A stretch of DNA of 64,000 nucleotides, taken from Siderastrea radians (taxonomy: Eukaryota > Cnidaria > Anthozoa > Scleractinia > Rhizangiidae). The DNA is taken from the NCBI GenBank assembly GCA_964017195.1, contig OZ024889.1, positions 66,324,858 to 66,388,857 of the forward strand, read 5' to 3'. Under the pieces are notes generated by a model. The model did not search any database, was not told the origin of the DNA, and saw only the letters and a list, made by a program, of their open reading frames with translations. Positions 1 to 12,600 of the stretch are shown here, in pieces; the stretch's first letter is position 1; each line of letters opens with the position of its first letter. The translations under genes were made by a program, and so were the position numbers.

Positions 1-488
1 CTTGGGTTAAGTGTTTAGTCTCTCATCTTCTCTCTTCCGTCCACGTGTCACCTTCTTCGCAGGTACTACTATCCCTGAGGAAAATGAGGGACTGCTCATA
101 GTCTAGTCTTAATTAAAATTAATTGTTTTTGTTTTGATATTATGATGACCATGGTCGGCTGTGTTCCTCAGACCAACAAGCCTGACAAATATATTTATAA
201 TTTCAAAAGGAATTCTATTGGATGTGCTTATTTGGTTTGAAATTCAATATGAGATTTACACCCCAAAATCAGTCGGCTGTGTAGGGGTTCCAATGCTTGG
301 GCTAAGTGTTTAGTCTCTCATCTTCTCTCTTCCGTCCACGTGTCACCTTCTTCGCGGGTACTACTATCCCTGAGGAAAATGAGGGACTGCTCATAGACTA
401 GTCTTAATTAAAATTAATTGTTTTTGTTTTGATATTATGATGACCATGGTTGGCTGTGTTCCTCAGACCAACAAGCCTGACAAATAAT
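1..488. repeat. Direct duplication of a ~187-bp segment
   Basis: The stretch 1-188 is repeated almost exactly at about 297-485, including the runs 'gtgtttagtctctcatcttc' and 'gatgaccatgg'. The copies are head to tail with about 110 bp of unrelated sequence between them. No coding potential is seen. The family is not recognised. Confidence 0.85.
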
Positions 489-498
489 AATTATGCGT

Positions 499-552
499 AT
501 AAGTAGATTTTTGAAGCTGGACTATTTCAGCTCCAAAAATCTACTTATACAG
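499..552. repeat. Hairpin with ~24-bp arms
   Basis: The arms around 'gtataagtagatttttg' and 'caaaaatctacttatac' are near-perfect inverted repeats separated by a few bases. It lies just after the second copy of the direct duplication and may be the end of a small mobile element. Confidence 0.75.
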
Positions 553-2070
553 CTCTAGTTCAACTATTGAGCACTCTTATAGTCGATGAGGACTTCATTT
601 TGTTACCTTGTTAAATTATGTATATGTATATTTTGTATATTTATAACTGCAGACAGTACTGTTTCGGCCTTCTGGGCCTCATCAGTGCAGTGATGATGCT
701 TATATATATTTATAGATTTTTTTGTTTATATATTTTCATTTTATTTGTTGTCAATTATTTGTATTTATATTTCTCTTCAGGATAAACAATATGTTTATTT
801 AGGGAGGAAGAGCTGTTGTTTTTCTTCTGGACAGTGTTCCTGGGTGTATTATTGTGAATGTAGTGAGGGACAAAGCAATCTTGTATTGGCGACAAGACCA
901 GTCATTAATATGACACTTAACTTTAATTACCATTTAAATTAAGCATATTAGAACACATTCCTGATGTGTTCCTGATGTGTCTTTGCTTTACTTTTAAAAA
1001 AATATCAATGTCTGTTACAGATTATTGTTTCTTTATTTTGTCACAGAATGGGCACATTTGAATCCTGGTTGTCTTCGTACCAAGGTGCTAAGCACTAAAG
1101 CATGGCCATGCAAACCTTTGACGGCATGTTTTCACTAAGCCCTTCAGTTGATCAAGATTCAGATGATGAAGGTGTGCATTTATCCCATTTTGGTGTGGTT
1201 TGAAGTTTTTTTTTTTTTTTTTTTGCTGCAAATGTAGCAAGAGAGTATGATTTATTGAGCAGAAGGGTTGCAGTCCAAGAAGAAAAACAAGGACTCTAAT
1301 GCTTGTATTCTTCTTTACTGGTGGTGTTAATTCCATCTGCATTGCAACAGTGTAGCTGTATGTTATCAGCAACAAGCCCCCCAAAAAGTTAATCTCTTTC
1401 AGTCTAAAGATCCTGTCAGCATTTCTACAACCCCGGTCACATTGTGTTGGAACACTTCGCTCAGTATCACAATTCACCTGTTTAAGCCTGCGGCTCTCCC
1501 TCCCCTCAATGTTGAGTGAACCAATTTTGGTCATGTAGCAAGTCATTGTTATCAACATTGGGTAGCGGAGAAGGCGGTTTTCCAACAGATGTGTCCGAAG
1601 TTGTAGTTCTCTTTATAAATTATAAGAGCTTGTGACAGGGAGGAAAGCTATGACATTCATAGTTTCCTTTTGTTATACTTTAGGTTGTTCTCTTGGGTAT
1701 AAAATGGCATTATACTCGCAGTTTAAGGGGATCAACAGTCAAGTAGCGGAACGGAAAAACAACAGACTTTCCCACGTCAAGCCAAAGCTCTCGTATATGA
1801 ACACAAAGAATTTTTTACAGCATGCTCAGTTGTTCCTTTCACATCACAACAAAAGCCGAAGAGCGTCATTGACAGCTACTAATAATTAGTGAACTTTTAA
1901 AATATTTTTGTATTTAGACTTTATTGTTGTACTGTCAGTTTTGCATCTATTTCACAAAGATTAGGTACAGAGTACTTGGAATTCTCAGGAAGAATTTGCA
2001 AACCTTCTAAGTCAAAGTTCCTAACTTTTTGGTTCTAAACCCCAAAAGCATGATAATCGTGAGTCAAAGG
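553..2070. other. Non-genic host sequence, AT-rich
   Basis: Only short open frames occur and none resembles a protein. Visible landmarks are a poly-T run at about 1,207-1,225 and a motif 'ggtcacattgtgttggaaca' near 1,435. That motif resembles the terminal repeat of the foldback element at 42,735, so a relic of the same family may lie at about 1,430-1,560. Confidence 0.4.
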
Positions 2071-2071
2071 C

Positions 2072-2318
2072 CCAGGGACCCGTTTCTCGAAACTCCCGAT
2101 AACTTTTCGGACCCGAAAACTATTTTAGGTGCACAATATTCTCCAATAGCTATACAATTTTTATTGATTTTGAAAGCTAAATTTTAATCTTTATAATTTC
2201 GTGAAGCATATCGCTAAGTTTGCGCCAATAATTACCATTAGCTGATAAATAAATGAGCTTGAAAAAATACTTACCGGGCCCGGAAAGTTATCGGGAGTTT
2301 CGAGAAACGGGCCCCTGG
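2072..2318. mobile_element. Non-autonomous hairpin MITE, ~40-bp terminal inverted repeats
   Basis: The left end 'cccgtttctcgaaactcccg' is mirrored at the right end (about 2,280-2,316). The interior is AT-rich and has no gene. Terminal repeats beginning with GGGCCCGTTTCTCGAAA-type sequence are common in animal MITEs. No transposase is present and the superfamily is not assigned. Confidence 0.75.
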
Positions 2319-3199
2319 TTAGGCGGTGACCGTTCTTGCAATTTACTTGTGTGTGTTCATTAAAAAAATAAGCTCTTGCACTCAATAGTATTATTAAAAT
2401 AATATTGTCATGAACTTGTATAATATTTATTGTATTAAATGTATTAGGGAGTTCCAAATTAAAGTAGTGAGGGTTAATAGTTTTGTGATTGGCATACCTC
2501 GTTTTTTTATAACACCATGAACTGACAGATTTAACTGTCCTTGATACAACTCTACTTCATAGAAGGGGCGACAATACTTTTGGAACTGTTCTAATGTTTT
2601 GGTATTGTTTTTTTGATACGCTAATTGCAACTTCTCTTACACGTGTGTATTCCAGAGTACAAAATTCAATTGTGCAGCTTAGTTTGTCCTGTAGGTTCTT
2701 CGGCTTGTCCCCCTCGCCAAGCGCCCAACTCGCTTTATATCATAAAAACTGTTATGTATGAAAGATTCGCATCTCTGCTAAAGATGTACTTTGCTCTATT
2801 GCTAAATACAGGAAATTACTTAGTACTTTTGCTAACTGACTCAAAACAATTACTTGGTTTTCGTTTGGGGCATATCCTCTCTCACTGAAAATTAGGAGCG
2901 CACAAGGGAAAAAAACGCCGGTTGGGTGCTCGGACTTGCAAAACTGTTTCAAGGTTTTAGACCAAAGCCTTTTCTTTGTTTGGAGCACATTCTTTTAGCA
3001 CTTTTAACACATATTGTTTTGAAAGTCAATTGGCTTGTTACGTTTTTAAGGTGAGGTTTAACTGTAGAATAGTAGCAAAGAAAACAGTAGAAGAAATAAT
3101 AATAATAATAATAATAATAATAGCTTTTTGGCGACTGAGAAAACTCACAGAAATTCTTGTTGGCCCGGATTTAATGGCTTAAAGGCTAGCTACGCCCCT
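2319..3199. other. Non-genic host sequence
   Basis: No supported gene is seen. An (AAT)n microsatellite lies at about 3,094-3,121. Open frames here are short and overlap one another on both strands. Confidence 0.4.
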
Positions 3200-5560
3200 G
3201 TGTACTATCGAAGCCGAACAGTTATTTTGGTTCAAGTTGTATTTCGCCCAATTAAAAAAGAGATGTACATATGCTTGAAATCTTGTTAGTCAATTTTTGA
3301 GAGTAGTCAAACTTAGATCTGGTGTTTCTATCATATTCCTAAGCTATGGCAATCTATTAAATAAACGTTAAAGGTTCTTTTGTTTAGGTTGTGGTTAATT
3401 CATAGCAGTTTTGTATCTCATTTCACCACCACCACTTAACTCATCATAAATGACAAAGCCGGGAACTTTAAGCATAATAAGCCAAAACAACTGCAAGAAA
3501 TCGATCCTACTCAGCCCTCTGAAATTGAATTGTAAGCTTAGGTTTCACGGTTTAGAGAATTCTATGGCCGTTTGTTTAATAGGCATCGTCAAGGGCAACT
3601 ATCACGGCTGCTAGGCAGTTTGCGGTAGCTATGAGGGTTTTTTCCGCGAGCAAGCCTTTATAGAATTTCTAAGCACGTTTTAGTTAACCTGAGGTAATCT
3701 CACGATTTTTGATGAGAAACCGAATTCTTGGATAAAGGCGAAATTTGCAAAAGCAATGGTGTAAAATGAAATGTTTGTGATCAGTGTACCATCCTAGCGG
3801 AACAGTTGTTTTGTTTCATGTTGTATTCCGCCCAATTATAAAAAGAGAGGTATATATGCTTGAAATCTATGTTGGTTAATTTTTGAGAGCATTCGAACTT
3901 AGATGTGGTGCTTTAATCCTTTCCCCAAGCTGTGCAATCTATCGAATAAAAGATTTCTCCGTTTTAGTTTTTTTTTTAGTTTTTTTTTTTAGTCGGTGGT
4001 TAATTCATAACAGTTTTTTATCTTATTTCACCACCTCAACTTAACTCATCATAAATGGGAAAGCAGGGATCTTAACTTTAATAGCCATAACAACTGCAAG
4101 CAATCGACCCTACAAACCCCTCTGAAATTGAATTGTGAGCTTAGGTTTAACAGTTGGGAATTCTATGGCCGTTTGTTTAATAGGCATCATCAAGGGCAAC
4201 TATTACGGCTGCTAAGCAAATTGCAGCAGCTAAACGGTTTTTTTTAGGGGGGGGGGGGCAGCAAGCCTTTTGTCGAATTTCTAAACATGTCTTTATTTGA
4301 CCAACGGAGATAATTTCACAATTTTTGTTTAGATTCCGAATTCTAGGGTAAAGGTGAAATTTGCAAAAGCAATCATGGTATAATGAAACGTTTGTGATCA
4401 GTGAACTGTCCAAGCTAAACGGATATTTTGTTCCATGTTGTATTACGCCCAATTATAAAAAAGAGGAATTTGCTTGAAATCTGTCAGTCGATTTTTGAGA
4501 GCGATGCCATCAAACTTAGATATGGTGTTTCTATCATTTCCCCAAGCTATGGCAATCTATTGAATAAAATATTTGTCCATTTCAGTAAAGTCTCTCTTTT
4601 TTAGGCCGTGGTTAATTCATAACAATTTTGTATCTCATTTCACCACCGCAATTGAACTCATAATAAATGGGAAAGCAGGGATCTTAACTTTTATAGCCAC
4701 AACGATTGCAAGCAATCGATCCTACAAACCCCTCTGAAATTGAATGGTAAGCTTAGGTTTCACAGTTTAGAGAATTCTATGGCCGTTTGTTGAATAGGCA
4801 TCGTCAAGAACAACTACAAAGGCTCATAAGCAAACTGTGGTGGGCATACCGTCTCTTTTTTCCGCGAGCAATCCTCTATAGAATTTCTAAACATCCTTTT
4901 ATTTGACCAACGGAGATAATTTCACAATTTTTGTTTAGATTCCGAATTCTAGGGTAAAGGCGAAATTTGCAAAAGCAATGCTATAATAAAACGTTTGAGA
5001 TCAGTGTACCATCCAAGCTAAACGGATATTTTGTTCCATGTTGTATTACGCCCAATTATAAAAAAGAGGAATTTGCTTGAAATCTATGTCAGTTGATTTT
5101 TGAGAGCGATACCGTCAAACTTAGATATGGTGTTTCTATCATTTCCCCAAGCTATGGCAATCTATTGAATAAAATATTTGTCCATTTCAGTAAAGTCTCT
5201 TTTTTTTAGGCCGTGGTTAATTCATAACAATTTTGTATCTCATTTCACCACCGCAATTGAACTCATAATAAATGGGAAAGCAGGGATCTTAACTTTAATA
5301 GCCACAACGATTGCAAGCAATCGATCCTACAAACCCATCTGAAATTGAATGGTAAGCTTAGGTTTCACAGTTTAGAGAATTCTATGGCCGTTTGGTGAAT
5401 AGGCGTCGTCAAGAGCAACTACAAGGGCTCGTAAGCAAATTGTGGTAGGTATACCGTTTCTTTTTTTCCGCGACCAAACCTTTATAGAATTTCTAAGCGT
5501 GTTTTATTTAATCCGCTAAGGTAATTTCACAATTTTTGATGGGAAACCCAATTCTACAAG
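3200..5560. repeat. Tandem array of ~600-bp units (four copies)
   Basis: Units begin near 3,200, 3,785, 4,400 and 5,000. They share the marker 'ttgtatt(t/c)cgcccaatta' followed by 'gcttgaaatct' and later 'ttctatggccgtttg'. The last two copies are the most alike. Conceptual reading frames are broken by stops and indels, so this looks like a satellite or segmental tandem duplication rather than genes. Confidence 0.85.
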
Positions 5561-5564
5561 GCCC

Positions 5565-8500
5565 GAATACGTTAATTCATAGTAAAACGCAGCATCTGTT
5601 AAAAGTTGTTTTCCCGTAGACATCATCCAGTCACACGTGCAGTACCTTGCGAAAACAGCTTTTGTGATTTCCCAGCGGCCATGTCGTGACTGCTTCTTAG
5701 TTCAATTTTATATGGAATATTTACCTGACCCCTTGAAAAACTCTACAAACTCTTTCTGTTTCACGTGGAAGGCTTTCATGCGCCAGAGCTAGTAGAATAT
5801 CCTTTTCAACCTTCTACCTTCCCTTGCTACAATTCTTTGAACATGTCCGGCTTAAAAAATTTATAAGTCTTACGTATTTGTTGTTATAAGCCAGAGATCA
5901 TCTAGTAGTTATATTGGAGCGCGTCCTTAGGTTTTATCCGCACTAAAAGGTCAGGGAGTACGTCGTTTCAAGCTTTAGAACCCACCGCAAATGAAAACGT
6001 GTTTCTAAACAACATGGACGGCCGCAAGCTATTCTGTGTCGAAGCAGCTGAGCACTCAATATAGATTGTAGTATCGAAGCATTGCAACACGTTGTGGATC
6101 TATCAAATTTTCCTGTACAAAAAACTTTCCTTTTCAAGGAAATTTTGTTTCTATGACATCTACCAGGGCAGTTAAGGCCATGGTGAATAAGGTTTAGTTT
6201 TTGACACCCCTCCACCACCGGAGTTTTTAGCTTTCGATAAGCTTTAACGGGACGACTTAACATGGGCAGAGTCAATACGCTTTTAATTGAAAAACAATAT
6301 ATTAATTAGAAAAAACCCCTTCATATACCACGAACAATGTTTTCCGAGAGAAATAAGGCCCGAATACTTTAATTGGTAGTAAAACGCAGCATCTGTTAAA
6401 AGTTGATTTCCCGTAAAAAACATCTAGTCACACGTGCAGTACCTTGCAAAGATAGCTTTTGTGATTTACTAACAGCCATGTTGCGACTGCATTTTAGTTC
6501 AATTTCATATGGAATACTTACCTGACCCTTTGAAAATCTCCATCAACTCTTCCTGAAGCTATTTTGTGTCGAAGTAGCTGCAACACCCAATGTAGATCGT
6601 AGTATCTAAGCATTGCATCACGTTGTGGATGCGTAACTACCGAGGTTTCCCGATACAAAACTTTACTTTTGAAGGAAAAAAGTCTTTCTATGACATCTAC
6701 AAGGTATTTTAAGGCCATGGTGAATTAGGTTACGTTTTTGACACCCCTCCACCACCGGAGCCTTTAGGTTTCGGTAAGCTTTAACAGGACGACTTTATAT
6801 GGGCAGAGTCAATACGCTTTTTATGTTGGTATAGAAAAATAATTATAAAAAAAATGTTCATATACCACGAACAATGTTTTCCCAGAGAAATAAGGCTCGA
6901 ACGCGTTAATTTTATTGGTAGTAAAACGCAGCATCTGTTAAAAGTTGATTTCCCGTAGAAAACATCTAGTCACACGTGCAGTACCTTGCAAAGATAGCTT
7001 TTGGGATTTACTAACAGCCATGTTGCGACTGCATTTTAGTTCAATTTCATATGGAATATTTATTACCTGACCCTTTGAAAATCTCCATCAACTCTTCCGC
7101 AAGCTATTTTGTGTCGAAACAGCTGCAACACCCAATGGATCGTAGTATCTAAGCATTGCATCACGTTGTGGATGCGTAACTACGGAGGTTTCCCGATACA
7201 AAACATTACTTTTGAAGGAAAAAAGTCTTTCTATGACATCTACAAGGTATTTTAAGGCCGTGGTGAATTAGGTTACGTTTTTGACACCCCTCCACCACCG
7301 GAGCTTTTAGGTTTCGGTAAGCTTTAACAGGACGACTTTATATGGGCAGAGTCAATACGCTTTTTATGTTGGTATAGAAAGATAATTATAAAAAAAATGT
7401 TCATATACCACGAACAATGTTTTCCCAGAGAAATAAGGCTCGAATGCGTTAATTTTATTGGTAGTAAAACGCAGCATCTGTCAAAAGTTTTTGCTGCAGA
7501 CATCATCTAGTCACACGTGCAGTACCTTGCAAAGACAGCTTTTACGATTTACTGGCGGCCATGTCGCGACTGCATTTTAGTTCAATTTCATATGGAATAT
7601 TTACCTGACCCTTTGAAAATCTCCATGAACTCTTTCCTGTTCACGTGGAAGGCTTTCATGCACCGGAGTTAGTAGAATATCCTTTTCAACCTTCTACCTT
7701 TCCTTACTACCATTCTTTAAAATGTCCGGCTTAAAAAAATCATAAATCCAACGTATTTGTTGTTATAAGCCAGAGATCATCTCGTAGATATATTGGAGCG
7801 TTTCCTTAGGTTTTATCCCCACTAAAAGGTCAGGTAAGACATCGTTTCAAGCCTTAGAAGCCATCGTAAAAGAAAACGTGTTTGTGCACAACATGGATGG
7901 CCGCAAGCTATTCTGTGTCGAAGCAGCTGCGACACCCAGTATAGAGTCGTAGTATCTAAGCACTGCATCACGTTGTGGATGCGTAACTATCGAAGTTTCC
8001 TGCATGCAAAACTTTCCTTTTCAAGGAAATATTCTTTCTCTGACATCTACCAAGGATTTTAGGGCCATGGTGAGTTAGGTTACCTTTTTGACACCCCTCC
8101 ACCACCGGAGTTCTTAGCTTTCGGTAAGCTTTACCGGGTCTACCTTATTTGCAGGGTCATGCAATACGCTTTTACAACTGGTGGTGAAGAAAAATAGTTA
8201 TCAAAAAAAACTTCATATACCACGAGCAATGTTATCCGAGAGAAACAAGGCCCGAATATGTTAATTGGTAGTAAAACGCAGCATCTGTTAAAAGTTGTTT
8301 TCCTGTAGACGTCATCTAGTCACACGTTTAGTACCTTGCAAAGACAGCTTTTACGATTTACTAGCGGCCATGTCGCGACCGCATTTTAGTTCAATTTTAT
8401 GTGGAATATTTACCTGACCCCTTGAAAATCTCCACGAACTCTTTCCTGTTCACGTGGAAGACTTTCATGCGCTGGAGCTAGTAGAATATCCTTTTCAACC

Positions 8501-8978
8501 TTCTACCTTTCCTTACTACCATTCTTTAAAATGTCCGGCTTAAAAAATTTATAAATCCAACGTATTTGTTGTTTTAAGGCAGAGATCATCTCCTAGATAT
8601 CTTGGAGCGTGTCCTTAAGTTTTATCCACACTAAAAGGTCAGGCAAGGCGTCATTTCAAGCTTTAGAAGCCATCGTAAAAGAAAACGTGTTTGTGTACAG
8701 CATGGATGGCCGCAAGCTATCCTGTGTCGAAGCAGCTGCAACACCCAATATAGATCGTAGTATCTGAGCATTGGATCACGTTGTAGATGCGTAACTATCG
8801 AAGTTTCCTGTATACAAATCTTTCCTTTTGAAGGAAAAAGTCTTTCTATGAAGGCCATGGTGAAATAGGTTACCTTTTTGACACCCCTCCACCACCGGAG
8901 TTTTTAGCTTTCGGTAAGCTTTAACGTGACGACTTTATATGGGCAGAGTCAATACGCTTTTTATGTTGGTATAGCCGA
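5565..8978. repeat. Tandem array of long (~800-bp) and short (~540-bp) units
   Basis: Units start at about 5,565, 6,357, 6,895, 7,435 and 8,250. Each opens with 'cgaata..ttaat' and then 'agtaaaacgcagcatctgt'. Long units carry an extra block of roughly 270 bp (with 'ttcacgtggaaggctttcat') that short units lack. The array is cut at 8,978 by the viral element and resumes at about 28,660. Short minus-strand frames recur in several units but are variably truncated. Confidence 0.85.
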
Positions 8979-9383
8979 GTAGTAAATTGGGCTCACATAG
9001 GACTCGTTCTGGCTTCTGATTGGTCGAGAGCTTTTGGCTTCTGATTGGTCGAGAGGTTGCCCTAGTAACAGAAACCGCGGACCAGTGGGAAAAAGGGTTT
9101 ACGGGCTCAAGTCACATGACCGGAACCGGAAGTGACCGGAAATCACATGACCGGAACCGGAAGTCACGTGTTTTCGAATGAGAAACCGCTGGCGAGTGTG
9201 AAAAAACGATCGTGGGCTCAAGGTGGGTTAAAACCGCTGAGAAACGCGGGCTCAAAGTCCAAAGTCCAATTTTTGGAACGGGGTAACCCTTGGAGTGAAA
9301 ACAAGAGCAAAAAATTAATAAATCACGTTTATTGTTATACTTTTGTTTACAATAACTGAGAAAATGGTTTTCCTGAGTGTTCC
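8979..9383. promoter_or_regulatory. Left terminal region with tandem CCAAT-type, ETS-like and E-box motifs
   Basis: The sequence 'ttctgattggtcgagag' occurs twice (about 9,015-9,053), giving two inverted CCAAT boxes. The segment 'cacatgaccggaaccggaag' also occurs twice (about 9,113-9,163). Each copy carries CCGGAAGT, the ETS-factor consensus (9,126-9,133 and 9,157-9,164), and the second is followed by CACGTG at 9,165-9,170. This may be the surviving left terminal repeat of the element with enhancer-like content. Function is inferred from motifs only. Confidence 0.5.
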
Positions 9384-9605
9384 TTAATGTTCAATAGAGG
9401 GTCCCCACCATTGTTTTTGACATCGAGTTATTCTTCGCCATTGATTGTTGTCACGGATCCATTGTTGTAGTGGACGTCGATGATTTCTGATCAAAGGTAT
9501 GGCAAAGGAACTGTAGAATGGGGGTGGTGGTGGTGGCGCGAAATGTTCTCGATCACAGTGATCACAATCGACGATCTTGTTTTTTGATCTCTCATTCGTA
9601 GCCAT
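9384..9605 (-). CDS. Small hypothetical protein downstream of polB
   Basis: This 73-aa frame starts at an ATG that overlaps the last bases of polB by 14 nt in another frame. It opens with a charged stretch, has a CDHCD motif near residue 14, then a proline run, and ends rich in W, R and Q. Its position at the element's left edge and the overlap with polB argue for a real small viral ORF. No family is recognised, and translation would need reinitiation or a separate message. TAA stop. Confidence 0.4.
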   Translation of the reverse strand: MATNERSKNKIVDCDHCDREHFAPPPPPPFYSSFAIPLIRNHRRPLQQWIRDNNQWRRITRCQKQWWGPSIEH

Positions 9606-12600
9606 AGGGGTAGGTCTTGAAGGTGCGGGGATCGATGACTCGTTTGTTGCAGACTAACTGATAGAACTTGCTGCTTGGTCGAGTGTACAGTTGGTAGTTT
9701 GTTGGATCCCGTACAATTTGGTGGGAGTTGATCACCTGGTTTTGGCGTGGTTTTGGGAGGGGTCTTTCTATTTCATCTTTGACATTCTGACGCATGACGT
9801 CATAATTCAACTGGGTGTGTCCTTCACTGTTGAGTCGGAAGCCTCTCACCTTGCACTCCACCTTTTCCTTATTAGTAGTATACCCGTAGTTCTTGGGTCC
9901 TCCGCTGACAAATTCTTGGATGTATTCATCGTCCTCTAATTCGGAGGCGAAGTCCCCTAGATAGGAACCCAAGGTAGGTTGGAATTGAGTGGGTGTTTCC
10001 TCCAGGTAGATCACGGAGTCGGTGTCGAAGTATAGGACTCTCTCCCCTAAGCGTTCCAGGGCTTGATACAGTTTAAGTCGGGCGTGGCAGGTGGTGAAGC
10101 AGGCCACAAAAATGTTCAGGTTGGGTGAGACGCGGATGTCCTCTTTTTGATGTTGGTAGTGCACCTCAACCATGTCGTCATTGATCACGGACACGTGACG
10201 TACGTCTAAGGTATCGGTATCCAAGAAACGGTGGAAGGCATGAGGATCATCAAAGGCTTGAATTTGGGTCTTGTTGAGGCGTTGTCCAAACTTGCCCCAC
10301 ATAGAATTGAGCATGAGCTTGGCTAATGTTCGTAGGCCGGGGTTCTTTTTGATGTTGTCGTATTGAAGTTGTATGCCTTCCATCTCGTAGTAATCATGAA
10401 TGTACTTCCTTTTTTCTTCTTCGGACATGTCCTCCTTAGGCCACCCACTAGCTTCTTGTTTGATGCGTAGCCAGATGTTGACATAATCGGCAAAGAGGCC
10501 CTCACAGGTTTCTTCAAAATGCCAGACTTCGTGGATGTACAGGACTTGGTACCCGAGCTCGACGGCTTTGACTAATTCGGGACTGCACCAGGTACTGGTG
10601 AGGGCGCGTTGTTCGTCGGTGTGATGGCAATGATAGGATCTGTCCAAAAGAGGTTTGGCCATTTCTTCTTCCACACAACGGGCACAGAGTGGAAAGAGCA
10701 GTTTGTCGTCATGACGGTAAGGCAGCACGGGATGGTACAGTTCACGGGGAGGCAGGACTTGACATTGGATTAGGCCAAAGTACTGATGGATGTCAGTGTG
10801 ACCCGGTTGGGAAAGGATGGTGGGATGTCCTTTGGGGTAGGTGGAGGTCTTGTTCACCCACGGGTACAAGGAGGTGACATCGATGTAGTGGATCTTTTGG
10901 CCGGGGGTGATATGATGGTAGAGTTTGATGGCATTGGTACGACCTCCACAGAAAGCGTCCCGAAGTTGAAGAGGTTTGATAAAGTTGAGTTCCCGGACGA
11001 AGGAGTCGATCTCTGGTTGGGTGTCTCGGAGGTGGTCCCATTCACATCCCCACATTTGAATGACCTTGTACCCTTGTTTGGTAAGGTTTTGGACTTTGTC
11101 TTGGGTGGCGTCATAGACGTCCTGCATGGTTCGATCATAGTTGTGGGGATGTTTTTCGTAGCGATTGGGATAACAGGTAGGGCATCCGTGGGTGAAACAC
11201 CCTTGAAATTCGTAGACGGTGTGGGTGTCGGAGCAATAACCATCCACATGGAAGTTGGTCCCGGGGATCTTATACTCGCCGCCATTTCGGACATGTTGTA
11301 TGTACTGGTGATGAGGGTCTGGATAAGCACTGGGCAAGAGATCGTGGTCCTCGGCGGGGGTAAGATCTTGGAGGGCGCGTTGACGTAGTTGGTGATCGCA
11401 CCAGGTTAACCAGTGGAGGGCTGAGTGGGACTGATTGATGTTATTCTTCTTCCAACCACGGGTGGGTTCACTGGCAATACTGTTAGGGATCATCCGGTTC
11501 ATACGTAAATCTCGATTACAAGCCGAGGCAATGGTGACGTGATCGAAAGGATTGAAGCCGGTCAAGTCTTCAAACATGCGTTTGAAAGTCAGACATCCTT
11601 GTTTGAGGAGACGTACATCTGAGCTGCAATAGGCCAACAACTCTTGTTGAAAATTAAACACCACACCCTGGTCGCGTTGTTGTTGATGCCAGGTTTCGAA
11701 GGCTTGTCTGCCTTCGAGTGACATGGTCTCAGGCATGTAGTAGTCGCGTGAGGGGAGGATGCCCACGTAGTTTTGATACTCATCACTGGGCAGGTTGAAC
11801 TTGTGGGGGAAATAGCCTTTGCAGAGTTCTGTCAAAGCAAAGGTTTTGGGAAACGCGGAGAGGGGCATCTGGAAGAAACTCATTGAATCGATGAACCGAA
11901 TGCGGTCATGTTTGATCTCTAAGAGTTTACATCCGTTGCGGAGTTGTTCAACGATCCGGTTGTCCCCATAGTATTCTTGGATGATAAAGTACCCATCGTA
12001 CCCTTGAAAATTATGAGCGATGACATTGACTTGACGGGTATCGTGGAGGGCCAAGGTATCCAACCATTCCAGAAAATCCCGGATACAGGAGGGACCTGGG
12101 AAAGGCTTGGGTTCATCGTTGTCTTCGGTTTCGGCCACGACGAGATTCGCAATGTGTTTTTCGTGGGGTTGCATGGCTTCAATGTCAAAGAAGACGTGTA
12201 AGGGAGGTAGGACGTCTTCCTCTTCCTCGGAGGCATGGGGTTCCGCGGCGGCGGCGGCACCTCGTTTGGCGCGAGGACCTTTTTGACGGGTCCTCTTTCT
12301 CTTCTTCTCGTCTTGAGGTTTGGGGGCTCTTTGTATGAAACAACGGTGGTCGTCCGCGTGGACGTACTGATGACAAGAAGGGCAGTCTACGTGGTAACAA
12401 TGGTGACGTTGAATGCGGGACAAGCCCACATTTTGTTGATAACAGTCAGGGCATCGGTGACGTTGAGAGCACACGGAGGACTGGGGGTCCGTGGCGGGTT
12501 TGCCAGCATGGGTCTTGCCGGCATGGGCTTCCAAACACGCGGGTCCGAAAAAGTCCCGATGACACGACTTGCAACGGTGAAAGGCTTTGAGGTGTCGGGG

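Noticed and set aside
1088..1585. 165-codon minus-strand frame
   Set aside because: It crosses a poly-T run that yields a Lys tract, has no domain or splice context, and overlaps a possible MITE relic.
5943..8858. Recurring minus-strand frames in the satellite units
   Set aside because: They are differently truncated in each unit and shifted by indels; no conserved start or domain.
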